DNA of 64,000 nucleotides from Rhodoferax sp. Its GTDB lineage: Bacteria; Pseudomonadota; Gammaproteobacteria; Burkholderiales; Burkholderiaceae_C. The position numbers were made by a program, and so were the translations under genes. The notes under the pieces were generated by a model that was given only the letters and a program-made list of their open reading frames with translations, was not told where the DNA came from and searched no databases. Shown here piece after piece: positions 26,630 to 35,271 of this stretch. The DNA lies in the NCBI GenBank assembly GCA_029866205.1, contig JARWZT010000001.1:1-64000 (forward strand), written 5' to 3'. Numbering within the stretch: position 1 is the first letter of the stretch; the number at the start of each line of letters is the position of its first letter.

Positions 26630-28387
26630 TTATTGCATGGCAGCCGGCAAGCGCACGATGAATCCGGGCGTATCGCTGGTCGATACATCCAGACGTCCAC
26701 CAAAGTGCTCGATGATCAATCGCGCCAGGACCAAGCCAATCAAGCGCTTGTCGCCGCCATCAGGGGAAACTCCCGCCGTAATTTTTTCCAAAAACTGGCG
26801 ACTCTCGTCGAGCAGTGTTTCCTTTGGCGCATTGGGCCCGGCAAACGCGGTGCCATTGACGCTGATGGACAACCATTTTTCACTGTCCTGGCTGAGGGAC
26901 AGCAAAACCTCACCTTGGCCTGACAGGTGGGCCGCATAGGCGACCAAATTCGAGAGGGCTTTTTCAATCAAGGCTGGTTCTCCCCGAGTGGAGGGCAGCT
27001 TGGCCTGGATCTCGGTCTTGACATGGAATTGCGGAAATCGTTGGTACAGCGCGACATCCGCCTGCAGGCGCTCCATTGATGCACCCACGGACATGAGCGA
27101 GCCACTCGATTTGGCCAATCCTTGCCGGAATACTTCGATTTGCCCATAGTCGGCCACCAAACGCATCAGGTTTTCTGACTCCGCGAGGGCAAACATGAGG
27201 TTCTGGCGTGGAACGCCGTTGTCAGCGTCACTCAGTGTGCGTGTCGCAGTTTTGAGTTGCCCGGTGATGGCCAGCAAGGGCTCACTGATGGAGGAAATCA
27301 ACCGAGCGAAAAAACGTTGTTTGACGAGGTCAAGGTCTTTCACCTTTTCTATCGCAACCTGTCCCAAGGCGATCTGCGTCTCCATCAACTGGCGCTGGAC
27401 GCCAAACGAACCCATCATGCCCGCGCGAATGGCATCCAGCTTCACGTACCCCACCACCAACACCAGGGAAAGAACCACGAACGCGATGAAGAATCGAATC
27501 CAGGCATCTACCATTGCGGATGCATATTTAGCGGTCAAATCACCCACCACGGCGACCGTCACCACCGGCTCCCCGTTGAAGCTGGGCACTTTGAGGGCGT
27601 GTATGAATATCTTTTTTTCTCCGGCGTCCGTAATGATGTACTTGGTGGCTCGGGGGTCAAACTCCGCATCCCGGATGGCGTTTTGGGTCGCTGCGTCGCT
27701 GTACTCAAAGTAGATGTCTTCCCCCTTTTTGATGTCGGTTTTTTCGTCGTTGGGGCGCTCGACATTTTTCCAAACCGCCTCCGTAATGCCAAAGGCCCAG
27801 CCCATGCCCGAACGATCCGCGGCCTCTTCCAAGGGGTAGTGGAAGCTGGTCACGAATTCGATCGTTCCCTGAAATTCTTCCTCTTTAAACACGGGAACCA
27901 AGGCGCGAATGCCCACGACACCGCCCTGGCCTGTTTCCACCACCATCAGGCGCTGTTGCCTTTTCGATACCTCTACCACCGCATGGCGCACTTTGGACAT
28001 GTCCATTTGCGCCAAGTCCGGTTGGTGTGCGCGGTAAAACAGCGTTGCCGGCGGGACGTAGAGATTGACCTGCGTCAGATCGTGACGCTTGCGAACAGAT
28101 TCATAAAAATCGTCCAAATTTTCTGCCGTTTTTTTGCGGTCACGCGCTTCAAACGCATGAATCAGGTCGTGGTCGAGCAGCAGAACGTCCGCGCCCAGGC
28201 CCATGGCGCGGTACCGACTCTTGACCAACTCCTCGAAAACAACTTCGAATTTTTTAAAGTTGGATTCAGCCAGTTCGACGATGTGATCCGTCTTGGTTTT
28301 ATAGGCCGAGACACCGACAAAGCTTGCCACCAGCAATGCGACAAGAATCAGCCCCGTAATGACCCAGGGATTAAATTTGATTTTCAT
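26630..28387 (-). CDS. Cache-like membrane sensor with degenerate histidine-kinase core
   Basis: 585 residues. A first helix (about 8-28), a long extracytoplasmic region to about 290 resembling a double Cache-type sensor, a second helix (about 295-320), a coiled coil, then a kinase-like core. The H-box aligns as FFARLISSISEPLLAI with FLANMSHELRTPLNAI, putting Ser365 where the phosphorylated His should be. The N-box reads LSNLVAYAA with Tyr for the Mg-binding Asn, and the G1/G2 boxes are eroded (VNGTAFAG, LIGLVLARLIIEHFGG). It probably neither binds ATP normally nor autophosphorylates. The stop is 4 nt from the MscS gene, so it may gate or scaffold that channel. Confidence 0.82.
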   Translation of the reverse strand: MKIKFNPWVITGLILVALLVASFVGVSAYKTKTDHIVELAESNFKKFEVVFEELVKSRYRAMGLGADVLLLDHDLIHAFEARDRKKTAENLDDFYESVRKRHDLTQVNLYVPPATLFYRAHQPDLAQMDMSKVRHAVVEVSKRQQRLMVVETGQGGVVGIRALVPVFKEEEFQGTIEFVTSFHYPLEEAADRSGMGWAFGITEAVWKNVERPNDEKTDIKKGEDIYFEYSDAATQNAIRDAEFDPRATKYIITDAGEKKIFIHALKVPSFNGEPVVTVAVVGDLTAKYASAMVDAWIRFFIAFVVLSLVLVVGYVKLDAIRAGMMGSFGVQRQLMETQIALGQVAIEKVKDLDLVKQRFFARLISSISEPLLAITGQLKTATRTLSDADNGVPRQNLMFALAESENLMRLVADYGQIEVFRQGLAKSSGSLMSVGASMERLQADVALYQRFPQFHVKTEIQAKLPSTRGEPALIEKALSNLVAYAAHLSGQGEVLLSLSQDSEKWLSISVNGTAFAGPNAPKETLLDESRQFLEKITAGVSPDGGDKRLIGLVLARLIIEHFGGRLDVSTSDTPGFIVRLPAAMQ

Positions 28388-28499
28388 GAGCGGCTACCAA
28401 TTTCTACTGTGAATTCATATGGAATACAAAACATCATGCGTCGCATTGCCACTGTGTTTGCATGCCTCCCGGAACCGACGGCGGATCCGTTGAACCGGG

Positions 28500-29093
28500 T
28501 TACAGGTGGGCAAGTGCCAACGCACCGACCACAATACCAATTGCGCCCGCACCGAGCATGCCGAATTTGAGCCATTTTTTTCGGGTGAGCAGCGCAATGG
28601 CAGCAAGTGCAATGGACACTTGCAAGACGGTCGTCGCCTGCGCCCAGCGATGGTGCTGGTGCATCTCGGCATCGGATTTGGCGTCCCAGTCAAGAGACTC
28701 GGCCTCCAGCTTTTCGGCCTTGACTTTGATCTCGGCCTTTTCCTCTTTGTAGCGCTTGATCTCGGACTCGTAGAACGCTTTTCTGTCAGCGGGCCCCAAA
28801 TCCAGGGCCAGCTCGCTCAAGTTTTGTTTGGTGCTTTTCGATTGGAAGTAGCTCCACTGATTAGCCGCCTCGGTCTTTTTTATGGCCGCATTGTTTTTGT
28901 AGAGCCCGGCATTGGCTTGGGTGGCTCCGCCCATGTACCCAAATAACGCACCGACGGTGGCGATCATGGCGGTAAACAAGGCAATTTGGCTTGTCATGCT
29001 GTTGCCATGGTCTTCTTGGTGGCCGCCGTGTTGCGCCGCATGCTCCAACTCGTGGTCATGAGGGCCATGGACGTGAAAGCCTGAACCTGACAT
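28500..29093 (-). CDS. DUF4337 membrane protein
   Basis: 197 residues from the ATG at 29091-29093, with an AAGGTG ribosome-binding site. A His-rich head (HVHGPHDHELEHAAQHGGHQ), one helix (about 33-55), a charged coiled coil (KRYKEEKAEIKVKAEKLEAE, about 105-140), and two C-terminal helices. This is the DUF4337 layout; function unknown. It lies between the CPBP fusion and the sensor-channel pair on the same strand, with gaps of 156 and 112 nt, so it could have its own promoter. Confidence 0.85.
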   Translation of the reverse strand: MSGSGFHVHGPHDHELEHAAQHGGHQEDHGNSMTSQIALFTAMIATVGALFGYMGGATQANAGLYKNNAAIKKTEAANQWSYFQSKSTKQNLSELALDLGPADRKAFYESEIKRYKEEKAEIKVKAEKLEAESLDWDAKSDAEMHQHHRWAQATTVLQVSIALAAIALLTRKKWLKFGMLGAGAIGIVVGALALAHL

Positions 29094-29121
29094 ATTTGCA
29101 CCTTTTAATGGTATTGACAAA

Positions 29122-29153
29122 AAAACTTTATATCATTTTTCCATTAAAGTTTT
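29122..29153. promoter_or_regulatory. inverted repeat upstream of DUF4337, possible operator
   Basis: AAAACTTTA (29122-29130), 14 nt, TAAAGTTTT (29145-29153): a perfect 9-nt dyad in an AT-rich stretch 29-60 nt upstream of the DUF4337 start. A TATAAA hexamer on the minus strand overlaps one arm and could be a -10 element, so a bound protein would block the promoter. Confidence 0.4.
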
Positions 29154-29249
29154 CCTAAATTACTCAGTGCCCGGCCTCAGCGGTTTGCGCAGAGCGCCCC
29201 AGTGCACGGCATAAGAACACCTTGTAACTCGGCAGGTGCGCCCAGAGGC

Positions 29250-30374
29250 TCAGAGCACCAGAACGAAAAATATAAAAGTTCCCACAATGAGGTGGTTGAT
29301 GAAGGTCCCGTATAAGTTTCCATGGCGCTTGAACATCGCACCCCAAAAGCAACCGGCAAAAAACACAATAACCGCGAGTTTTGCAGAAACGTGCAGGTGC
29401 GTCAGCGCAAAAAGCAAATTCGATATCAGAATCGCAATCAGGGTACGGTGCTTTGAAACCAGAAAACGCTCCAGCGGCGCCTGCAACCCGGAGCGTGCAA
29501 TGAACTCCTGCACGAATGTAAAAGCAGCGTAAACGCAGGCAAAGGCAACTTCATTCATTAATCCGTAATGCTCATAAACGGAACGCCAGCCGAAAAGAGG
29601 TTCGGCTTCTTGCCCGGGCGTGCTCTGCATCCAGATCCACTTTCCCAAAACCAGCAGCATGCACATGGGAATGCTGACTGCAGCGCCCTCAATGACCGCC
29701 GGCCAAGGATTTCGGGTCAGACCAAAGCTCGCTAACGGCAGACCCGTTCGCTTGACGAAATGAAGGGTCGTCCCTCCGAAAACTCCCAGAAGCGGAATGG
29801 ACACGAAGGTGGTGTCGGTCACAATTTCGCCGTATTTGCCCACCAAATTCAGAATAATGATGTAGAGCGCAAGAAGCGAGATGGTCGAAAGAATGAACAT
29901 CCCCATATTCACCCGATCCACCGCTTGCCGCAGAGATTCATCGCCCAATTCCCGCAAGCGTTTAGACATCACTTCAGCAAGGTTATGTACTAGCTTTGCA
30001 TAGGTCTGCTTTAACTCGGGCTGATCAGACGGTACGCCGGGTGCCTGCCTGAACATGGTGAACGGTGCTGAAAGAAGCCTGGACGCGGCAGCGGCCCGCA
30101 CAGAGGCCGAGCGCGCACCCCGATCAACCAGGGCCATTTCACCAATGACGGCGCCGGGCTGCAGGACTTGCAAAATCACTTCAGCTTTGGTTAATGCGTC
30201 GACGCGAACCACCTCCAGCAAACCCGATTCGAGGATATAGAGCTCAGAGGCGTCATCGCCGTGGTGAAATAACCATTCCCCGGTGGCGACATGTACCGAT
30301 TCGGATCGACTTACGATTTCAAGTATTTCATTTTCTGTCAAGCCGCTGAATAAAGCATTCTCAATCCAGTTCAT
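29250..30374 (-). CDS. cyclic-nucleotide-binding domain fused to CPBP intramembrane protease
   Basis: 374 residues from the ATG at 30372-30374, with a GAAGGA ribosome-binding site. Residues about 8-115 are a CRP-like domain whose phosphate-binding cassette is intact (GEMALVDRGARSASVRA), so cAMP or cGMP binding is plausible. A helix and then about eight membrane segments follow. The CPBP (CAAX-protease / Abi) motifs are visible: FVQEFIARSG (EExxxR position, first Glu replaced by Gln289), LLFALTHLHV and INHLIVGT. A soluble nucleotide sensor on an intramembrane protease suggests ligand-controlled cleavage or a membrane effector. Substrate unknown. It is first in the minus-strand membrane-protein block. 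Confidence 0.83.
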   Translation of the reverse strand: MNWIENALFSGLTENEILEIVSRSESVHVATGEWLFHHGDDASELYILESGLLEVVRVDALTKAEVILQVLQPGAVIGEMALVDRGARSASVRAAAASRLLSAPFTMFRQAPGVPSDQPELKQTYAKLVHNLAEVMSKRLRELGDESLRQAVDRVNMGMFILSTISLLALYIIILNLVGKYGEIVTDTTFVSIPLLGVFGGTTLHFVKRTGLPLASFGLTRNPWPAVIEGAAVSIPMCMLLVLGKWIWMQSTPGQEAEPLFGWRSVYEHYGLMNEVAFACVYAAFTFVQEFIARSGLQAPLERFLVSKHRTLIAILISNLLFALTHLHVSAKLAVIVFFAGCFWGAMFKRHGNLYGTFINHLIVGTFIFFVLVL

Positions 30375-30528
30375 ACAATTTCCTTCAGAGGATCCCTGTC
30401 CACGCAAGTTTCGGGTACTCGCCGCCGCTGCAGAGGTAACGAGTCGAACCGAGGACAGCCTGGCGTGTCTATTAGTCTGGCTGAATCTGCTCCTGTCTGA
30501 CGTACTGCTACGCCAGCAAATTATGCGG

Positions 30529-30555
30529 CCTTCCTTAGTTGACATCTTAGGAAGG
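30529..30555. repeat. imperfect inverted repeat in the CPBP / MFS divergent region
   Basis: CCTTCC (30529-30534) and GGAAGG (30550-30555) flank 15 nt containing TTGACA-like sequence. It lies in the 254-nt region (30375-30628) between the divergent CPBP fusion and MFS genes, which otherwise shows no gene. It could be an operator or a weak hairpin. Confidence 0.3.
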
Positions 30556-30628
30556 TGGCATCTCGTGCGTGCTACACAGTCGGTGAAACAGGGGCCGGCG
30601 CACTCCTGTACCCCCTACACTCCTGCGC

Positions 30629-31807
30629 ATGAACCGCAACCTCTGGCTACTTGCCCTTTGCCAAGGCCTTTTGCTCACCAACAATATCGCCTTTATTGCG
30701 ATCAACGGCCTGGTGGGCCTGCGGCTGGCGCCGGCGGGGTGGATGGCCACGCTGCCGGTGATGGGTTATGTGGTGGGTGCGGCGCTGAGCACGCCGCTGG
30801 TGGCCTACAGCCAAGGACGCTGGGGGCGCAAGTTGGCGTTTCAGTCGGGCTTGGTGGTGGCGCTTTTGTCGGCCTTGCTGGCGGCTTGGGCGATCTTTAC
30901 GCAGCAGTTCTGGTGGTTGGTGGTGGCCACGGTGGTAGCGGGTTATTACAGTGCCAACGGCCAGTTGTACCGTTTCGCCGCCGCCGAACTGGCGCTCCCC
31001 GCGGCGCGCGAGCGGGCGGTGTCGCTGGTACTGGCCGGGGGATTGCTGGGCGCCATCGTCGGGCCCAACTTGGCCGCGCGCTCACGCAGCTTGCTGGACG
31101 TGCCTTTTGCCGGGGCCTATCTGGCGCTGGCCGGGGTGGCGCTGCTGTCCATGGCGCTGATGGCCTTCATTCAATTTGCGCCCGAGCCGCCCAAGCCCGC
31201 GGCAGGCAGCCCTGCGCAGCCCGGCCGCAGCGCTCTGCAAATGCTGCGCGAGCCGGTGTTCATGGTGGCTTGCATGGCCGCAGCGCTGGGCTATGGAGTG
31301 ATGAATCTGCTGATGGCCGCCACACCCTTGGCCATGCAGCAGTGCGGTCTGAGCTTCGAGAACACGGCCCTGGTGCTGGAGTGGCACGTCATTGGCATGT
31401 TCGCGCCGGGCTTTTTTACCGGCAACCTGATTCGCCGCTCTGGCGCCTTGCCGGTGATGGGCGCGGGTGTGCTGCTCAACGCCCTGTGTATTGGCGTGGC
31501 ACTCACCGGTCAGGACCTGCACCAGTTCACCGTAGCGCTGTTTTTGTTGGGTGTGGGCTGGAACTTCCTGTTCACGGGCAGCACCAGTCTGTCGTTGGCG
31601 GCCTACGCACCGCACGAAAAAGACCGGGCCCAGGCGGTGATCAATTTTGCGGTGTTTGCGGTCATGGCCCTCACCTCGTTTGCTTCGGGTGCCTTGGTCA
31701 CCACCCAAGGCTGGAACCTGCTGAATGCCGGTTCCCTGGTGCCAGTGGGTCTGACCGGGGCACTGCTGTGGTGGCTGCATCGCCAACCCAAGGCCCTAGC
31801 AGCCTGA
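30629..31807 (+). CDS. MFS transporter
   Basis: 392 residues with about twelve membrane segments. The loop between helices 2 and 3 carries YSQGRWGRKLAFQSG, the MFS signature. A long polar loop (PPKPAAGSPAQPGRSAL) separates the two halves, and the second half repeats the pattern. The family covers drug and metabolite efflux; no substrate is evident. It stands alone between the divergent CPBP gene and yajC. Confidence 0.88.
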   Translation: MNRNLWLLALCQGLLLTNNIAFIAINGLVGLRLAPAGWMATLPVMGYVVGAALSTPLVAYSQGRWGRKLAFQSGLVVALLSALLAAWAIFTQQFWWLVVATVVAGYYSANGQLYRFAAAELALPAARERAVSLVLAGGLLGAIVGPNLAARSRSLLDVPFAGAYLALAGVALLSMALMAFIQFAPEPPKPAAGSPAQPGRSALQMLREPVFMVACMAAALGYGVMNLLMAATPLAMQQCGLSFENTALVLEWHVIGMFAPGFFTGNLIRRSGALPVMGAGVLLNALCIGVALTGQDLHQFTVALFLLGVGWNFLFTGSTSLSLAAYAPHEKDRAQAVINFAVFAVMALTSFASGALVTTQGWNLLNAGSLVPVGLTGALLWWLHRQPKALAA

Positions 31808-31903
31808 GCCCAGTCACAGTCTGCGCCCGCAGCAAGCGTGGGGGCAAATGGGCAGCCTTACAATGCCCAGCTGCCTGATTCCCGCCCCTGCAGGGTGGGA
31901 CAG

Positions 31904-31926
31904 CTGCCTTCGGCAGTACTTTTTTT
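31904..31926 (+). terminator. possible short terminator between MFS and yajC
   Basis: CTGCC-TTC-GGCAG stem followed by TACTTTTTTT. The stem is only 5-6 bp but the U-tract is strong. It ends 23 nt before the yajC start, so it could also act as an attenuator of the sec operon. Confidence 0.4.
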
Positions 31927-31948
31927 CAAATATTCCGGGAGTCTTCAC

Positions 31949-32281
31949 GTGTTCATTTCTTCTGCCTTCGCTCAATCCGCCCCAGCCGCTGCCGCCGGGG
32001 GAGACCTGCAATCCACGCTGATGAGCATGTTGCCGCTGGTGCTGATGTTTGTGGTCTTGTATTTCGTCATGATCCGTCCCCAGATGAAAAAACAAAAAGA
32101 GCACAAGGCGATGATCGACGCGCTGGCCAAGGGCGACGAAGTCGTGACCATGGGTGGCTTGTTGGGTAAGGTCAGCAAAATGGGCGACAGCCACATTGGT
32201 CTGGAAGTGAGCAGCGGCGTTGAAGTCCAGGTGCAGCGCAGTGCCGTGGTGCAAGTGCTGCCCAAAGGCTCCCTCAAGTAA
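31949..32281 (+). CDS. yajC: preprotein translocase subunit YajC
   Basis: 110 residues from a GTG start at 31949 with a GGGAG ribosome-binding site; an upstream in-frame ATG gives an unconserved extension. One N-terminal helix (MLPLVLMFVVLYFVMIRPQM) and the family's KGDEVVTMGGLLGKV motif are clear. YajC is an accessory of the SecDF-YajC complex. It is followed by secD and secF in the usual order. Confidence 0.95.
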   Translation: MFISSAFAQSAPAAAAGGDLQSTLMSMLPLVLMFVVLYFVMIRPQMKKQKEHKAMIDALAKGDEVVTMGGLLGKVSKMGDSHIGLEVSSGVEVQVQRSAVVQVLPKGSLK

Positions 32282-32352
32282 GCGTCTGTCGATAGCCTCC
32301 TTTTTCCTCTGCGCCGAGCGCGCACTTTCCTGACCGTCCGAGCTGCCTGCCC

Positions 32353-34257
32353 ATGAACCGTTATGCCCTGTGGAAGTACGTGATCCTTGTGATCGCCATT
32401 CTTGTTGGTGGCTTGTATGCCTTGCCCAATGTGTTTGGCGAAGCGCCGGCGGTTCAGGTGTCGGTGGCCAAGGCCAGCATGACTTTGGACCTGGGCACCG
32501 TGACCCGCGTGGAAGAGGCGCTCAAGGGCGCCGGACTGAGCGCCGACGCGGTCAGCCTGGACGGCAACTCCATCAAGGCGCGCTTTGCCAACACCGACGC
32601 CCAGCTCAAAGCCAAGGACGCGATCCAAAAGGCGCTGAACCCCGATGCGGCCGAACCCGGCTTTGTGGTGGCACTCAATCTTTTGTCGCGCTCACCCGCC
32701 TGGCTCACCGCCTTGCACGCGTCGCCCATGTACCTGGGTCTGGACTTGCGGGGGGGCGTGCACTTCATGCTGCAGGTCGATATGCAAGCGGCGCTGAGCA
32801 AAAAGGCCGAGTCGCTCGCCGGTGATCTGCGCAGCGTGTTCCGCGAGAAAAACGTGCGCCATGGCGGCATCAGCCGCAACGGGCAGACCGTCGAAGTCCG
32901 CTTTCGCGATGCCGATACGGCGGAGTCCGGCAAGCGCCTGATCCAGGACCAATTCCCGGACCTGGCCACGGTGCTCACACCCGAGGCCGGCGACTTCAAG
33001 CTGGTTGCCACCTTGCTGCCGGCGTCCGCGCGCAAGGTGCAGGAGCAAGCCCTCAAGCAAAACATCACGACCCTGCACAACCGGATCAACGAACTGGGCG
33101 TGGCCGAGCCGGTGATTCAGCAGCAAGGCCTGGACCGCATCGTGGTGCAGCTGCCCGGCGTGCAAGACACGGCCAAGGCCAAAGACATTTTGGGCCGCAC
33201 CGCAACCCTTGAAATCCGGATGGTCGACGAAGGCGCCGATGCCCGCGCCGCGGAGGCGGGTACCGGGCCGGTGCCGTTTGGTTCCGAGCGCTTTTTGGAG
33301 CGCAACGGACAACCGGTGGTGGTCAAGAAGCAGGTGATATTGACCGGCGAAAACCTGACGGACGCCCAACCCGGCTTTGACAGCCAGACCCAGGAAGCCG
33401 CCGTTCACCTGACGCTGGATGCCAAGGGCGCGCGCATCTTCCGCGACGTCACACGCGAGAGCGTGGGCAAGCGCATGGCGATTCTGCTGTTTGAAAAGGG
33501 CAAGGGCGAGGTCGTGACCGCTCCGGTGATCCGCTCCGAAATTGGCGGTGGCCGTGTCCAGATCTCGGGCCGCATGACCACCATGGAAGCTGCCGACACA
33601 GCCTTGCTGCTGCGCGCCGGTTCCTTGGCGGCGCCCATGGAAATCATTGAAGAGCGCACCATCGGCCCGTCTTTGGGCGCGGAGAACATTGCCAAGGGCT
33701 TCAACAGCGTGACCTGGGGCTTTGTGGCGGTGGCTGCCTTCATGTGCGTTTATTACACGCTGTTTGGCATGATTTCCAGCGTGTCGTTGGCCTTTAACTT
33801 GCTGCTGCTGGTGGCCGTTTTGTCCATGCTGCAAGCCACGCTCACCTTGCCCGGCATGGCGGCGATGGCGCTGGTCCTGGGCATGGCAATTGACGCCAAC
33901 GTGCTGATCAACGAACGGGTGCGCGAAGAGTTGCGCAATGGCGCCTCGCCGCAGGCCGCGATTCACGCCGGCTACGACCGCGCCTGGGCCACCATCATCG
34001 ACTCCAACGTCACCACCCTGATTGCCGGCCTGGCGCTGTTGGCCTTCGGGTCGGGCCCGGTGCGCGGCTTTGCGGTAGTGCACTGCCTGGGCATTTTGAC
34101 CAGTATGTTCTCGGGGGTGTTTTTCTCTCGCGGCGTGGTCAACCTTTGGTATGGCCGCCAAAAGAAACTCAAGAGCGTGTCGATTGGCACGGTCTGGCGC
34201 CCGGATGGCGGAGCGCCCGGCTCAGCCGTGGTGGATACTAACGCTGTGGAGAAGTAA
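32353..34257 (+). CDS. secD: protein translocase subunit SecD
   Basis: 634 residues. First helix near residues 8-26, then the large periplasmic P1 region (YLGLDLRGGVHFMLQVDMQ; NELGVAEPVIQQQGLDRIVV) and five C-terminal helices starting at WGFVAVAAFMCVYYTLF. The conserved AMALVLGMAIDANVLINERV marks the RND-like proton pathway. SecD pulls translocating chains out of SecYEG with SecF. The secF gene starts 2 nt after its stop. Confidence 0.97.
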   Translation: MNRYALWKYVILVIAILVGGLYALPNVFGEAPAVQVSVAKASMTLDLGTVTRVEEALKGAGLSADAVSLDGNSIKARFANTDAQLKAKDAIQKALNPDAAEPGFVVALNLLSRSPAWLTALHASPMYLGLDLRGGVHFMLQVDMQAALSKKAESLAGDLRSVFREKNVRHGGISRNGQTVEVRFRDADTAESGKRLIQDQFPDLATVLTPEAGDFKLVATLLPASARKVQEQALKQNITTLHNRINELGVAEPVIQQQGLDRIVVQLPGVQDTAKAKDILGRTATLEIRMVDEGADARAAEAGTGPVPFGSERFLERNGQPVVVKKQVILTGENLTDAQPGFDSQTQEAAVHLTLDAKGARIFRDVTRESVGKRMAILLFEKGKGEVVTAPVIRSEIGGGRVQISGRMTTMEAADTALLLRAGSLAAPMEIIEERTIGPSLGAENIAKGFNSVTWGFVAVAAFMCVYYTLFGMISSVSLAFNLLLLVAVLSMLQATLTLPGMAAMALVLGMAIDANVLINERVREELRNGASPQAAIHAGYDRAWATIIDSNVTTLIAGLALLAFGSGPVRGFAVVHCLGILTSMFSGVFFSRGVVNLWYGRQKKLKSVSIGTVWRPDGGAPGSAVVDTNAVEK

Positions 34258-34259
34258 GC

Positions 34260-35213
34260 ATGGAATTTTTCAAAATCCGCCGCGACATTCCGTTCATGAA
34301 GAACGCGTTGGCGTTCAACCTGGTCTCCCTGATCACGTTTTTGGCTGCCGTATTTTTTCTGTTCTCGCGCGGCCTGCACTTGTCGGTGGAATTTACCGGT
34401 GGCACGCTCATGGAAGTGGGCTACAGCCAAAGCGCTGATCTGCAAGCCATTCGCAACAGCGTGGATGCCTTGGGTCTCAGAGACGTTCAGGTGCAAAACT
34501 TTGGCACCGCCCAAGACGTGCTGATCCGCATGCCCGTACAAAAAGGCAGCACCTCAGGCGCACAGAGCGAAAAAGTACTCACCGCCCTGAAGGCGCAGGA
34601 CCCGAGCGCCACGCTGCGCCGTACCGAGTTTGTCGGCCCCCAGGTGGGCGACGAATTGGCCACCGACGGCCTCAAAGCGCTGGCCTTTGTGGTGGTGGGC
34701 ATCATGTTGTACTTGGCGATCCGCTTTGAGTGGAAGTTTGCGGTGGCAGCCATCATCGCCAACTTGCACGACGTGATCATCATTCTGGGATTTTTTGCTT
34801 TTTTCCAGTGGGAATTTTCACTGCCGGTACTGGCCGCCGTGCTGGCGGTGTTGGGCTACTCGGTGAACGAGTCGGTGGTGATTTTTGACCGGATCCGCGA
34901 GAACTTCCGTCGCTATCGCCGCATGGACACGCAGGAAATCATTGACAACGCGATTACCTCCACCATCAGCCGCACCATCATCACCCATGGCTGCACGCAG
35001 ATCATGGTGCTGTCCATGTTGCTGTTTGGCGGCGCCACGCTGCACTACTTTGCGCTGGCGCTCACCATTGGCATCTTGTTTGGTATCTATTCGTCGGTGT
35101 TCGTGGCCGCGGCCATTGCCATGTGGCTTGGCATTCAGCGCGAAGACCTGATCAAGGTCCCCGTCAAGAAAGACAACGACCCCAACGATCCCAACGCGGG
35201 AGCGATCGTCTAA
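34260..35213 (+). CDS. secF: protein translocase subunit SecF
   Basis: 317 residues. First helix (about 18-37), then the SVEFTGGTLMEV region, LRRTEFVGPQVGDEL, and five further helices with VLAVLGYSVNESVVIFDRIR, the SecF equivalent of the RND motif. It forms SecDF with the upstream protein. Most Phe codons are TTT, in contrast to genes in the first 10 kb. Confidence 0.97.
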   Translation: MEFFKIRRDIPFMKNALAFNLVSLITFLAAVFFLFSRGLHLSVEFTGGTLMEVGYSQSADLQAIRNSVDALGLRDVQVQNFGTAQDVLIRMPVQKGSTSGAQSEKVLTALKAQDPSATLRRTEFVGPQVGDELATDGLKALAFVVVGIMLYLAIRFEWKFAVAAIIANLHDVIIILGFFAFFQWEFSLPVLAAVLAVLGYSVNESVVIFDRIRENFRRYRRMDTQEIIDNAITSTISRTIITHGCTQIMVLSMLLFGGATLHYFALALTIGILFGIYSSVFVAAAIAMWLGIQREDLIKVPVKKDNDPNDPNAGAIV

Positions 35214-35217
35214 GAAC

Positions 35218-35271
35218 TTAGGTTCCGCGGGCGATGCGCCCGAGAATTAGGTTCCGCGGGCGATGCGCCCG
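35218..35271. repeat. 25-bp tandem duplication at the HTH-REC 3' end
   Basis: Two identical 25-bp copies (35218-35242 and 35247-35271) separated by 4 nt. Each contains GCGGGC-GATGC-GCCCGC-like dyad sequence that can form a hairpin. The right copy encodes the last residues and stop of the HTH-receiver gene; the left copy lies between that stop and the secF stop. Confidence 0.9.
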
